Shown here in pieces: positions 54,874 to 64,000 of a DNA stretch of 64,000 nucleotides (positions within the stretch are counted from its first letter, which is position 1; every line of letters starts with the position of its first letter). The notes beneath the pieces were generated by a model. It did no database searches. It saw only the letters and a list, made by a program, of their open reading frames with translations, and was not told the origin of the DNA. Position numbers and translations under genes: made by a program. The DNA is from Pascua guehoae (taxonomy: Eukaryota > Basidiomycota > Tremellomycetes > Trichosporonales > Trichosporonaceae): NCBI GenBank assembly GCA_001600415.1, contig BCJX01000015.1, positions 3,382 to 67,381 of the forward strand, read 5' to 3'.

Positions 54874-56308
54874 GATTTTGTCGAGTGAGGGATGGAGTGA
54901 TAGAGCGATGCATGTTGAATACAGTCTACTGAGATGGCCTATGAACTCCGGGGGCGCGCGCACAGCTCGCTCGATTGAGGTGCGAGCTCGGGCGAGCTCA
55001 GGCCAACCAACAGATTTTGGCATATTTATGTAGAGACCTCAGTACATACTGTGTGTTGTAATACGAGATCCCCGACGCTCGGCCTCGCCGTCTCCCCGAG
55101 AGACGGTGCCAGGCGCCCCCGTCGGCATTGCTATTGTCTGCATCCCTAGTACTTAATACCTCGGTCGGTACCCCCTTATGCAACGTTGCCGACAACACTG
55201 GGGTCCTCGGCAAAGGGTACCGACGCTCATGTGGAGGATGCTGGACGCAGATCGGCCGTTTTGGCAGGAAGGCAGACCACCTAGCCATCTTCCTATCTTC
55301 CCTGCGCACTCTGTCAGCTTGAAAGAATGGCAGCCAAATAGCCACCGTTCATGCCTCGACTGCCACTTTCGATGCCATCATGCTTGCCCAGGCTGCCACT
55401 TTCGATGCCATCATGCTTGCCCAGGCTGTCACTTTCGATTGATCAAGGAACTGTGGTAGCATGTGGCACTCTGTCTGCTTTGGCCTCTCGAGCTCCCCGT
55501 ACAGACCAAGCGCTTCTGTTGCCAGAGGCTGACATTCCTGCGCTGGCGCACTCTGCCTTGCCCGAGTTTCGTGGCCCTCAGATTCTTGTCCTTGCAGCAA
55601 AATAAGCCACATGTACAGCTGTGTAGGCTGTGTAGGGTGCCGAATGTAAACATATTCGAGCCACATGGGCTAAAATAAGATGGTAGTGCTGTTCGTCAGT
55701 GTCGAAGCACATTCAACACACAATACCGCTACATCCTCTTCGAGTATCAAATCAAATATCTCACAATCAACAAGACAACACCGCCGCTGTACGCTTCCAT
55801 CAATCAAAATTGCCTACCGTGTGCCGTGTGCTTGGACTCATTTTAGACTATTCGGCCGTGTAGTAGGGGCACGTCTGGAGTGGACTAAAAAAAGCCATCC
55901 ACGTCTACTTTGTGTTTATACAGTAACGGATTTGGGCAGCCCTCCATGCTGATACAATGTACCACACGAGTTCATTGACACTGTTGACAGCGCCAGATAC
56001 TGAACACGGCCGAGTTGATGAGTGATCAGAGCCCCAGCAGTCGTTTGGGATGCAAAGGTGGTTACTGGCTTGACTTTGTCCAAGTGGTGAAGCAGTCGCA
56101 GGGTACAGGACCCAGTCCGGCCTACGAGTGAGAGGTAAGTGCACTGAAATGAACGCGATGCCAATATATCAAATATAGAAAGGAGGGAAGTAGCCTCTGG
56201 ATCCGCAACGCATGCCTTGTGTTTACTTGTTATTTTCACCAGAGGAACTCAAGCAAAGCGAGTGTGCCATAACAAAAAAACATCGAGCAACAAGGTGCCA
56301 CAAAACCC
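54871..56308. other. Intergenic, no gene recognised
   Basis: About 1.4 kb. A 33-bp tandem repeat is at 55359-55440. Base composition is closer to 50% GC than the housekeeping parts. Open frames of 60-110 codons exist on both strands but have no splice-linked partners. Confidence 0.5.
55359..55440. repeat. 33-bp minisatellite, about 2.5 units
   Basis: Unit begins GCTGCCACTTTCGATGCCAT and ends CTTGCCCAG. Two full units and a partial third (CACTTTCGATTG) are near identical. Confidence 0.9.
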
Positions 56309-56313
56309 AAAAA
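56309..56313 (-). terminator. Pol III terminator of tRNA-Tyr
   Basis: A5 on +, hence T5 on the transcribed strand sense, two bases past the tRNA 3' end. Confidence 0.7.
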
Positions 56314-56315
56314 GT

Positions 56316-56409
56316 TCTCTCGACTGTGAGTCGAACACAGGACCTGCGGATAAAGCTGTATTAGGTAACAAATTACAGTCCGACGCTCTACCAACTGAGC
56401 TATCGAGAG
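56316..56409 (-). tRNA. tRNA-Tyr(GTA) with a 21-nt intron
   Basis: The minus strand folds with a perfect 7-bp acceptor (CTCTCGA/TCGAGAG), D arm GCTC/GAGC, anticodon loop CT-GTA-A and T arm CTGTG/CACAG around TTCGACT. The intron (56352-56372) follows position 37. The last anticodon-stem pair (27:43) is a mismatch. The total of 94 nt equals 73 plus 21. The intron-bearing GTA anticodon is usual for eukaryotic tRNA-Tyr. Confidence 0.93.
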
Positions 56410-56990
56410 CACGAAAATATTGCGTCTTGACTTAATATGGATCGGAAATGTTGTGTCCACATTTTTCGGCCCAAATCACCACTTCCGCACCCCACCTCGT
56501 GCCCAGCTGGCGTAAAGCATGGGCACATCCTGCAGCAGTTGCAAAGCAATACAGTTGGCATGATCTATGAGACGTCTACAGCAGGGGCACTACAAGGTGG
56601 GTCGGTTTGCGGTTTGTCGGATACACACTACCCCGATTGGGACTGTGACAGGGGGGTAGAATATGCTAGGGGTCGCTCGAGTTGGATGGGTCGTGGTATT
56701 GGTGCAGGGGAATCAGGTGTTGGTGGCAGTGTGCGTTACAAATTCGTAGTGTCCGATACACGATTACGGCTGTGACATGGGGTAGAAAGGGTTCTGGGTA
56801 TTGCTTGAGTCGGGCAGGGTTGGAGGTGCAGACTGGTGAAGTGGGAGTTCATGAACGTGGCAGGATTGGGGCTCATGAAATGCGTAGTGTTGGGGATCTG
56901 GGCCTGGAGAGCAAGAGCTTGCTGTACTCGGGACTGGGTTCGGCTAGCGTGAGAAGAGATGGGCTTGTTGGACACTTGGGTGCTGGAAAT
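56410..56990. other. Gap between tRNA-Tyr and the 3' end of the large gene
   Basis: About 580 bp with no supported feature; likely the 3' UTR of the large minus-strand gene. Confidence 0.5.
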
Positions 56991-59900
56991 CTAAGATGGT
57001 GGCAAGTATCCGAAAGGTCCTGCGGAGGAGGAAGGGTATGTGCCGGGGGCAGTTGTGAAGTGACCCGGGGGCGCAAGGGCGGAGGAGGTGGAACCGTACG
57101 CCTGGTTCGTCGCCTGGTTCGTCGCCTGGTTCGTCGCCTGGTTCATCGCCTGGTTCATCGCCATCTGGTACTGCGCCATAGCTGCCATCTGCTGCTGGTA
57201 GGCCAGAGCTGCCTGATGGTTGAGGCCCGGTGCTGGCGCGTGCGTGCCCTGCGGAACGGTTGCATGGACGTATGTGCCATTCGGAAGGACAGCAAGGTTG
57301 CCATTGTTGGACGGAGGCGCGGCCAGAGTTGAGGCGGCAGTGTGCGGACTGGCCGTGTGGTTCACACCTACAGCCGTTGTAGGTTGTGCGGCCGCCTGGG
57401 ACGAGGGCGCATGTAATCCGTAAACGTCCTGCAGCTGCGGCATAAGCTGCTGGATCACCCCGGTGTCCAGGTGGCCCATGACCGGTGTCTGTCCCGCTTG
57501 CGACATGGCCGCGCCCATCCCCTGTCCTTGCGTGCGAGCGCGCTGCCGCTGCCGGTTTGCAGCGGCGTGACGCTGGAAATCAATCGCTGATGAGGGGTGG
57601 ACTCCTGCGGCCGAAAGAGTTGAGGTAGCTGATGAGGGTGGCTTGTAACCAGGCGTGGGTGAACGGGAGCTGCGGTTGGACGTGACAGGCGACTGCGAGA
57701 CTTGGTGTTGGGCCATAGTGAATCCCGCTGGCTGTGGGACTGGGGGACGTTCGGCGTGCAGAGGCTGAGGACCCTGGTGAGCATGAGCCCGCTGGCGCTG
57801 TGCGACGTATTGGTTGTTGGTAGCGGCCTGTTCTTGAGCACGGTCGGCAGTGGTGGCTGGGGTTTGGGACTGCACATTGTGCCTGTTCCCACTCGGTCCT
57901 GCCTGCGGTTGAGCACAAGCTTGAGCCGCTCGCGCCTTGGAATTTGCGCCAATTTGAGGCTTTAAACCGCCGCGTGGCCGGGCGCTCAGAGTACCAGGAG
58001 GACGTCGGGGTCCTTGAGTGGCAGAAAGGGCAGAAGAGTGCGGCTGAGGCGCACTTTGAGTTGCCCGAACGCGAGTTGGCTGACCGCTCCGCTGGTTGGG
58101 CTGCGGGGTCAAGCCGTAGTGAGCCTGTGCGAACGCCTGTTGCTGCTCGTGTACCATTGTGCTCTGTTTCTGCGCGTCCACCATCGTGACATCGTCTGCC
58201 TGGTAACTGGTCGGGATTGGCTGATGTTGGGCAGAAGTGATGGCGCCGTCGAGTTGTGGTGTCTGCCGCCGTGCGTCCACTGACAAGTGGGCGGGGTAAT
58301 AAGGCGATCGTCGTTGCTGAGGCATGCTTCCAGCGTTGACAGCAACATAGTCCCCAGGTTGGGGCGCAGGCTGGTGATGAATCGCCGGCAGGCTGGCAGT
58401 GGCCAAATGCGGCGTTGGGACCGGTGTTCCGCGGAGTCGAGAATTGGATGATTCGCCCCGCTGCGACTGAGAAAAGGACGTGATGTTTTGGGACGCTCGC
58501 CGCTGTGTCGCCTTTGCAGCAGCTTCCTGTTCCTCCGCGCGAGCCTTTTCGGCCTCCTTCTCAGCCTTCTTCCTCCTGGCGTACCGCTCCCGTTGGCGCT
58601 GGCGGTTTCGCTCCTTGCGCGCTTCCTCTCGACGCTCCTTCTCAGCCTCTTCTTCAGCCCGGCGTTGTGCCTCAATTTCAGCGATGCGTTGTGCTTGGGC
58701 CTCAGCGTTTCGTTGGGCCTCGTGTTGCTCCATCTGCCGTTGGGCCTCTAGCGCAGCCTGACGTTGGGACTCGAGCTGGGCAGCGCGCAGAGCTTCCTCG
58801 TGACGGTCGTTCGGGACGTTTACAGCAGCTGTCTGGCCGCCCGATGACGAAGCGGGCTGCTTGAGATACTCGTCCCAGGCAGTGAGGATGTCGGGCTGAA
58901 GTTGGAAAGCCTGTGCCGGTGTGACCGCTTGATTAGGGGGCGCCGCTGATCCTTCTGCTGTGGGAGGAGGAGCGGAATATTCTGCAGCAGATTGTTGAGA
59001 AACAGGAGCTTCTTGATGGTTGCCGTCGTACAACTGTTCAAGTAGATCCAACGCCTCTGCTAGATTTTTGGCAGAAACCTCGTCCATAACACCGTCTGTG
59101 GAGCCAGGTGCCACAGGTGCGTTGTTGAAGTCGCTGGGTGCGAGTGAGGTAGCGTCCTGAGTGACTGCGGGAGTTTGAGAGTCGATGGTGCCGGTCGCGA
59201 CTTCGGCGGCAGCATTACTGGAGGCGTTCGCCACAGCGGAAGCGTTGATGCCTGCACAGGTGTCATCATTGGACGACCCTGCACCTGACAGGCCAGTGTG
59301 TGGTTGGGCCTGTTGTTCCTCACCAGTGGTGGCTGGCCTTGGGGGAATGAATGGCCATCCCGGCCATGATCCAGGCGGGGCTTGTGACGCTACGAGCTCA
59401 CTCAGGCTTGGCCCCACCTTAACGCGTTCCTGTGCAGAAGCGCTTCGGCCGCTCGCGGTTCTTCCCTTGCCTTGGCCCCGTCCCCGTCCGCTGCTTTGGC
59501 GCCTATTGCCTTGTGTTGTTGCTGGCTTGTTGGTAGAGGCGGACTTGGAGCTGGCGGACAGCTGGAGCGAACCCGAAGGACCAGGCTTGGAGGTGCTGTG
59601 CTCGGTTGGGGCGAGTGACGATGCAGCTGGAGAGGAGGCGGCTTTGGACGCGTAACTTGCGGACGACGAGCCTGCAGTTCCCGAACCAGTCTGTTGGTGT
59701 TCTGCACCAAGGTCTCCCGATAAATGGCCCACAAAGCCCGCGTGATGCATTGGGGATGGCGCAACCTGCCGGAGAGCGAGTGGGGACTGTGCTGGAGTGC
59801 CAGTGTTCGGGGCGCGTTGCTCCGAGGTTGAAGACTGCGCGTACGCAGAGAAGCGGTGGTCGGCAGTGTCGTCATGCCGTGCGTGCTGCGATCCTTCTTG

Positions 59901-62900
59901 CAAGATTTGCCCCTCAGACGATGGAGACGTGGAAATTGGTGCGTCCATCACATCGGGAATGGGCTCCAGCAAGCTGTGACGCTGCACAACCTGAGTGGTC
60001 GGGGGAGTCTGATGAGACGAACTGGAGCGACGCATTGCGACACGGTGCAACTCGTTGGCGCTGCCGTGCCTCGTGACACTGGATCGGCGCTCTCTGTTCG
60101 TAGGAGGAGCACCAAGAGTGGTCTCTGGGGAAGATGCAACTAGACCTTCGTTCCCACGGCCGTTTGGCTGCTCTTGGGTCTGCAAAGAAGGGCCACCGAG
60201 TCCTTGCTGTGGTTGAGACTGAGAAACGAGTCCCTCATCACTGGTGCCCACAACAAATCCTGGTGCGCTTGCAGAGTTGATCTCGCTCGGTTCCCCCGTA
60301 CCAAAGATAGAAGTGATGTCGATAGCTCGTCTGTTGCACGCATTGACGAATTCCTCGATGGTCTCTGGGGAACTGAGGGCTTGCAGTACCGCAGAAATGT
60401 CCACCTCACCGGATGTAATGTCTGCGGGCGCCGCGGATGTGGCCTGCGGAAGTGTTTGGGTACTCGTAGCCTGCGCATTCTGCGACGTGTTGTCAAGAGG
60501 TGGCGCAGTGTCTCCGACAGGCTTCTTCTGCAGGGATACTGGCTCCTCCTCACGCTGAAGCTGTGGAGTTTGCGCGACCGCAGTGCCGGGATATTCGAAC
60601 ATATCATCTGGAGGAGTCACGAGCGGCGTTGTGGTGGGTGCGACACTGGGCGTGGTGGCTGGAACGAGTGCCGGAAGGTCTGCCGATTGAAGACGGGGAG
60701 TTGGAACTTGGCCGAAAAGTGACTCAAGCAGGCCACTCGAGTTGACAAGGGCTGCCACTTCCTCGTAGGTACGGGAATGATCGCCCAAAGGGAATTCCGC
60801 ATCCTCAACAGATGAATGGCTGTTCTCTGGTACGGGGTTGGTTTGCTCCATGCTTTCTTCGACCACAGAGGGTGTGGGGGGCCGAGTCACCGGACGGGCA
60901 TCTGAAGTCCTTGGTGTGGACGCCAGCTCAAGAGGGCTTTGCGTTGAAGAGCTCACGGGGACAATGGGGGGCGCTGGTACTGTCGAAGGTTGGGCCCAAA
61001 GCTCTTGTTGCAAAGGAGACGGCACTGATGGAGCTGTTGGCGGTGTCTGGATGGGTTGAGTCACATGAAGAGCTGAAGCTGGTGCAGCTGAGTTTGCAGG
61101 AGCAATCCCAGGAGATGCAGCCCCTGGTACTCGTGTGCCACGGTCTGTGGCCTCTCCAGGCGGAGCATACGCAGAAGTTGGAGCGATGTAAGCCGGACGG
61201 GCAACAGGAGCAGTAGTTGCAGGCGAGACCGAAGATGTTGAAGAGAAGGGGGCTGGTACCTCTTGAAGAGATCGAGATGACGGGGAGGAAACCACAAGGA
61301 TCGGAGCTGCCGTAGGAGCTGGGCGCTGCACCTGGCGTGCAGGTGGGAAAAGTTGACTTTGCTCAGCGTCTTGGACATGCGAACGGGTTGCTGCTGAGGG
61401 ATTTGTCGTCTCGATTTCTTGTCGCCGCTCGACTACCTCGATTGGCAGTGAAGGCTGTGCACCACTCTGAGCTCCAGCACGGTCGGAGGACTCGACACGG
61501 TTGCCACCTGATGCACTGCGGTGTAAGATACTGCCGGACACTTGCGCTGCCTCCGCGCTCGCGTGCGACTGTATCGCGGATGTGGCGGCGGCCTCGGCAC
61601 TCTGGCCGGGGCTGCTGGGTACCGACCATGGCTCCTCGACGACGTTCTCATTTAACCATTCAACTTGTTGCTTTGACAACTTGGACGAGTCCGATCGGTT
61701 CAAGACCGACCAAGTGTGGAGATTTGAAGACAGCTTGGCGTCGGTCGATTGACGCTGGGGCTCGGGTGCATGTTGGCGTACTGGGCGCGGTGGTCCAATG
61801 GTGCTGATGTACGTGGTGGTGCTGACTCGCTGACGCTTAGTTGGTTGGTCATCCGAGTCGTCAACCGAGAGATCGAGTTCATGCGTGCTGGCCTGCGGCA
61901 AGACCTCAGCGGGGTTTCCAGTCGGGCCATATGGTGTAGCTGGCGAGGGTGCGAACGCGGGTCGAAACAAAGTCCCTTTGGGAGCGCGCGCTAACCGCTC
62001 TTTGTTCCGCCACATCACAGGCTGATAGACAGTGCGAGTGATGTGTTCAGCAGTGCCATAGCCCTCCTCTTGCCGAACATCCACTTCAACATTGACGTCG
62101 TCGTTGAGTGGCCGTTTGCCATTGTGGTTGAGCTGGCCTGCACTCGTTGGAGCCGTGGAGGGTGTCGTTGTATTGTAGCCCTCCTCTTGCTCAACGTCGA
62201 CACTGACATCGTCTTCGAGTGGCCGTTTGCCATTGCGATTGAGCTGGCCCGCAGTGGTCGGGGCTGTGGAGTGGGCGGTTGTACTGTTCGAGCTGGACAA
62301 TGAAATGGCGGTGGAGGTTTCAGCTGCAGATGACCCTGCAAGCCGAATGGTGGCGGCGCCCATGGGACCAAGAGCCAGCCCTGCCGGCGGCGGTGGCGGC
62401 GCACCACCCGTTTCGCCTGCCTGTGCTGCTGCCTCCTCCATGGTCTTGCACGCCCGCACACTTTCCACATATTTGGCCATCTCGCGACGAGCGGGTCCCA
62501 TGTGGCCTTCCATGTACTTATTCGCCTCGTAGCCCATTTCTGTGCGTACGAGGAGGCTGTCGGCAGCAGCGTTGACCATTGTCGAAGCGGCTAATCCCCG
62601 CTGGCTAGCCGTGCTTGCCTGCCAGCGGCGGAGGTCGTCGGCAGTGGGCGCTGAGGCCGTCGATCCCCAACGGGGGTTCGGAGCCATTGGGCCACTGGCT
62701 GACATGGCCTTCTGGGACAGGTCAATATGACTCTAGGGTGCATTGGATTGCCTGGTTTGCAACAAGTCGACTCACAAGCCCGTTCTTAATCTCCTCGTTT
62801 AAGACGGAGTGCAGTGTTGGCCATGGGGGCGGGCCGATAGGTCGACGGGGGTCCGGAACCATGGGAAGACGGGTGCTGGTGCAGTCGACGGATGGTGAGG

Positions 62901-63096
62901 GGCAAGGAGGTCGGAGTGAGGGGAAATGTGGAAGAGCAGACGGAGCTGCCGATGGCGAGGGGGCTGCCATCGCGGCGCTGCTGGTTGCTTGGGAGGGAGG
63001 ACGGAGGTGGGAGAGTAATGGCGTGGTCGACGGACCCGCAGAAGGTTGATTGAGAGGTGGACGGCGCCCCGACCATGGGTTCGGTGGGTCGTACAT
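56991..63096 (-). CDS. Very large disordered Gln/Pro/Ser-rich protein
   Basis: Exons 63096-62776 and 62711-56991 join in phase 0 across a 64-nt intron to give 2013 aa. Exon 1 is Pro/Ser-rich (PNPWSGRRPPLNQ) and ends in LNEEIKNGL. After the intron, residues 108-220 look partly helical. Two copies of a roughly 35-residue unit follow: TAGQLNRNGKRPLEDDVSVD and TSAGQLNHNGKRPLNDDVNV. Short conserved-looking helices are embedded in disorder (SAVLQALSSPETIEEFVNAC; KNLAEALDLLEQLYDG). A long charged helix with a basic RNRQRQRERYARRKKAEK core lies near 58540-58680. The C-terminus has a Met/Gln/Asn repeat. Gln-rich disorder with a basic segment suggests a nuclear scaffold or transcription co-regulator, but I recognise no family. 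Confidence 0.8.
57094..57162 (-). repeat. 12-bp coding repeat (NQAT/NQAM) in the large gene
   Basis: Five tandem 12-bp units encode MNQA or TNQA near the C-terminus; the + strand shows CCTGGTTCGTCG repeats. Unit number likely varies between strains. Confidence 0.9.
62085..62275 (-). repeat. Internal duplication of about 105 bp in the large gene
   Basis: Two in-frame copies code GQLNxNGKRPLxDDVxV followed by EEGY. They differ at several silent and coding sites, so the duplication is not recent. Confidence 0.85.
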
Positions 63097-64000
63097 GGTG
63101 AGGGATGATGAAGAGTCGAGGTAGGTGTGTGCGATGAAAGAATGAGAGCGTGTATTGATATAGCACGCTGGGGTTTGTCCATCACAAGTGCCATGGCGAC
63201 ATGGTTGGAGTGCCAGGTACAATGGGTCGTACTTTTGTTGTCTATTGTTCCTTTTGGTTTCAGCACCGCAGTGTCGGTGACCACCCTTCCCGTGTCACTC
63301 GGACTCACGCACGTTTGGGTTGGGGGTTGCAAGTGTGGGACAGACAATAGGGTAGTGTAGAGGTGACAGGGTGGGGGTTGGTGTGAAGACAATGTGAACA
63401 AGGAGATTAGATTGAGGGTGCAGGGAAGGCAAGTAAGAGAGACAAAGAGAGTACAGTATATCTAGGAGGCCGGAGGGTGTATGTGCAATGACTATTGTGC
63501 AGTGCAGTGCACGGAGTGTCGGTCAGTCGGCCAAACGCGTGGGGTGGGGGTGGGGGTGGGGACTGGGGGAGGGTCCGTGTGTAGGTAATAATGAACAAAA
63601 CGCGCGACCGCACGCGCGTGGCGTCTGTCAAACCACGTCCATCACACATCACATGCACACACCTGCACATGCATGCATGCATGCATGTAGGCACATTTGG
63701 ACATGCTTATAGGGGACATGTATCATGTATCACATGCAATCACACCCTTGTCAGCCATGCAGCCATGGGGGGGATGTGCATACATGACCTGTTGAAACGT
63801 TGTGACTCAACCTCGCCCTCTGATCATCAAAATGACGTTGGGTGGCTTTTTGCCACCCACCCAAACGGCTTGTGCGGCAGTCACCACCCACCCACCAATC
63901 GCAACCAATGCAAACCCGGAACCCCGCACGACCCACCACCGACAAATATCTATCCAGTTCGCTCAAGATGGGCACATCTAGGTGCAGGCACCAAGAAACA
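63097..64000. other. Upstream region of the large gene
   Basis: About 900 bp, probably promoter and leader of the large minus-strand gene, with no other gene seen. A (GCAT)n palindromic repeat lies at 63668-63687. The region near 63530-63570 is G-rich (GGGTGGGGGTGGGG), a possible quadruplex. Confidence 0.5.
63668..63687. repeat. (GCAT)n palindromic repeat
   Basis: Five tandem GCAT units, self-complementary. Confidence 0.85.

Noticed and set aside
56682..57332. 216-codon + strand open frame
   Set aside because: Its 3' half is antisense to the repeat-rich C-terminus of the large gene, which explains the Val/Arg/Leu repeats.
1..64000. CRISPR arrays, bacterial operons or ribosome binding sites
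   Set aside because: No direct repeats with unique spacers, and the genes are clearly eukaryotic with spliceosomal introns.

Overview
The window looks like nuclear DNA of a high-GC basidiomycete yeast or filamentous fungus. I infer the Tremellomycetes, probably the Trichosporonales. The grounds are many very short spliceosomal introns (34-60 nt, GTGAGT/GTACGT donors, CTGAC/CTAAC branch-like sites), tRNA genes with introns after position 37, a Ty3/Gypsy chromovirus tail, and typical fungal genes. Exon models were built by hand from splice signals, reading phase and family motifs. Every multi-exon model reported as a CDS closes in phase.

Layout. 1-1.1 kb: 3' end of a decayed chromovirus and a probable LTR. 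1.8-4.5 kb: a damaged tRNA-like gene, an Fmp52-like NAD(P)-binding protein, an empty 1.4 kb stretch and an intron-containing tRNA-Val(CAC). 5-12 kb: two minus-strand genes, a C2H2 zinc-finger protein with an N-terminal membrane segment and the mitochondrial fission adaptor MDV1. 12.8-21.3 kb: KTI12 (+), a predicted mitochondrial J-domain protein (-), a Ctr copper transporter (+) and a signal-peptide single-pass membrane protein (-). 22.7-24 kb: an intronless serpin. 24.3-27 kb: two tandem F-box-like genes, the first with a homopolymer frameshift. 27.5-45 kb is dense housekeeping: Nudix hydrolase with a C-terminal membrane helix, CDCA7-type zinc-finger/polyQ protein, mitochondrial PP2C phosphatase, ICE2, DUS1 and a NAK1/KIC1-type GCK kinase. 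45-47 kb: a broken and an intact F-box-like paralogue. 48-49.2 kb: an AT-rich island.

49.4-54.8 kb is the strangest part. A TATA-box promoter module occurs three times. A short protein motif of the form TQRLx(D/G)FAI occurs three times, one copy broken by a CAA to TAA change. Around these lie low-complexity, lysine-rich or acidic reading frames with frameshifts, stops and internal duplications. I recognise no family. It reads as a fast-evolving, partly decayed lineage-specific gene array, and is my best candidate for something undescribed. 56.3 kb holds a tRNA-Tyr(GTA) with intron. 57-63.1 kb is one very large, mostly disordered minus-strand protein of 2013 aa.

How the genes fit together: most are ordinary eukaryotic functions (tRNA modification by KTI12 and DUS1; mitochondria by MDV1, PP2C and the J protein; ER by ICE2; copper import by Ctr; polarity signalling by NAK1). 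They form no cluster. The accessory material (serpin, F-box family, 49-55 kb array) sits between these blocks.
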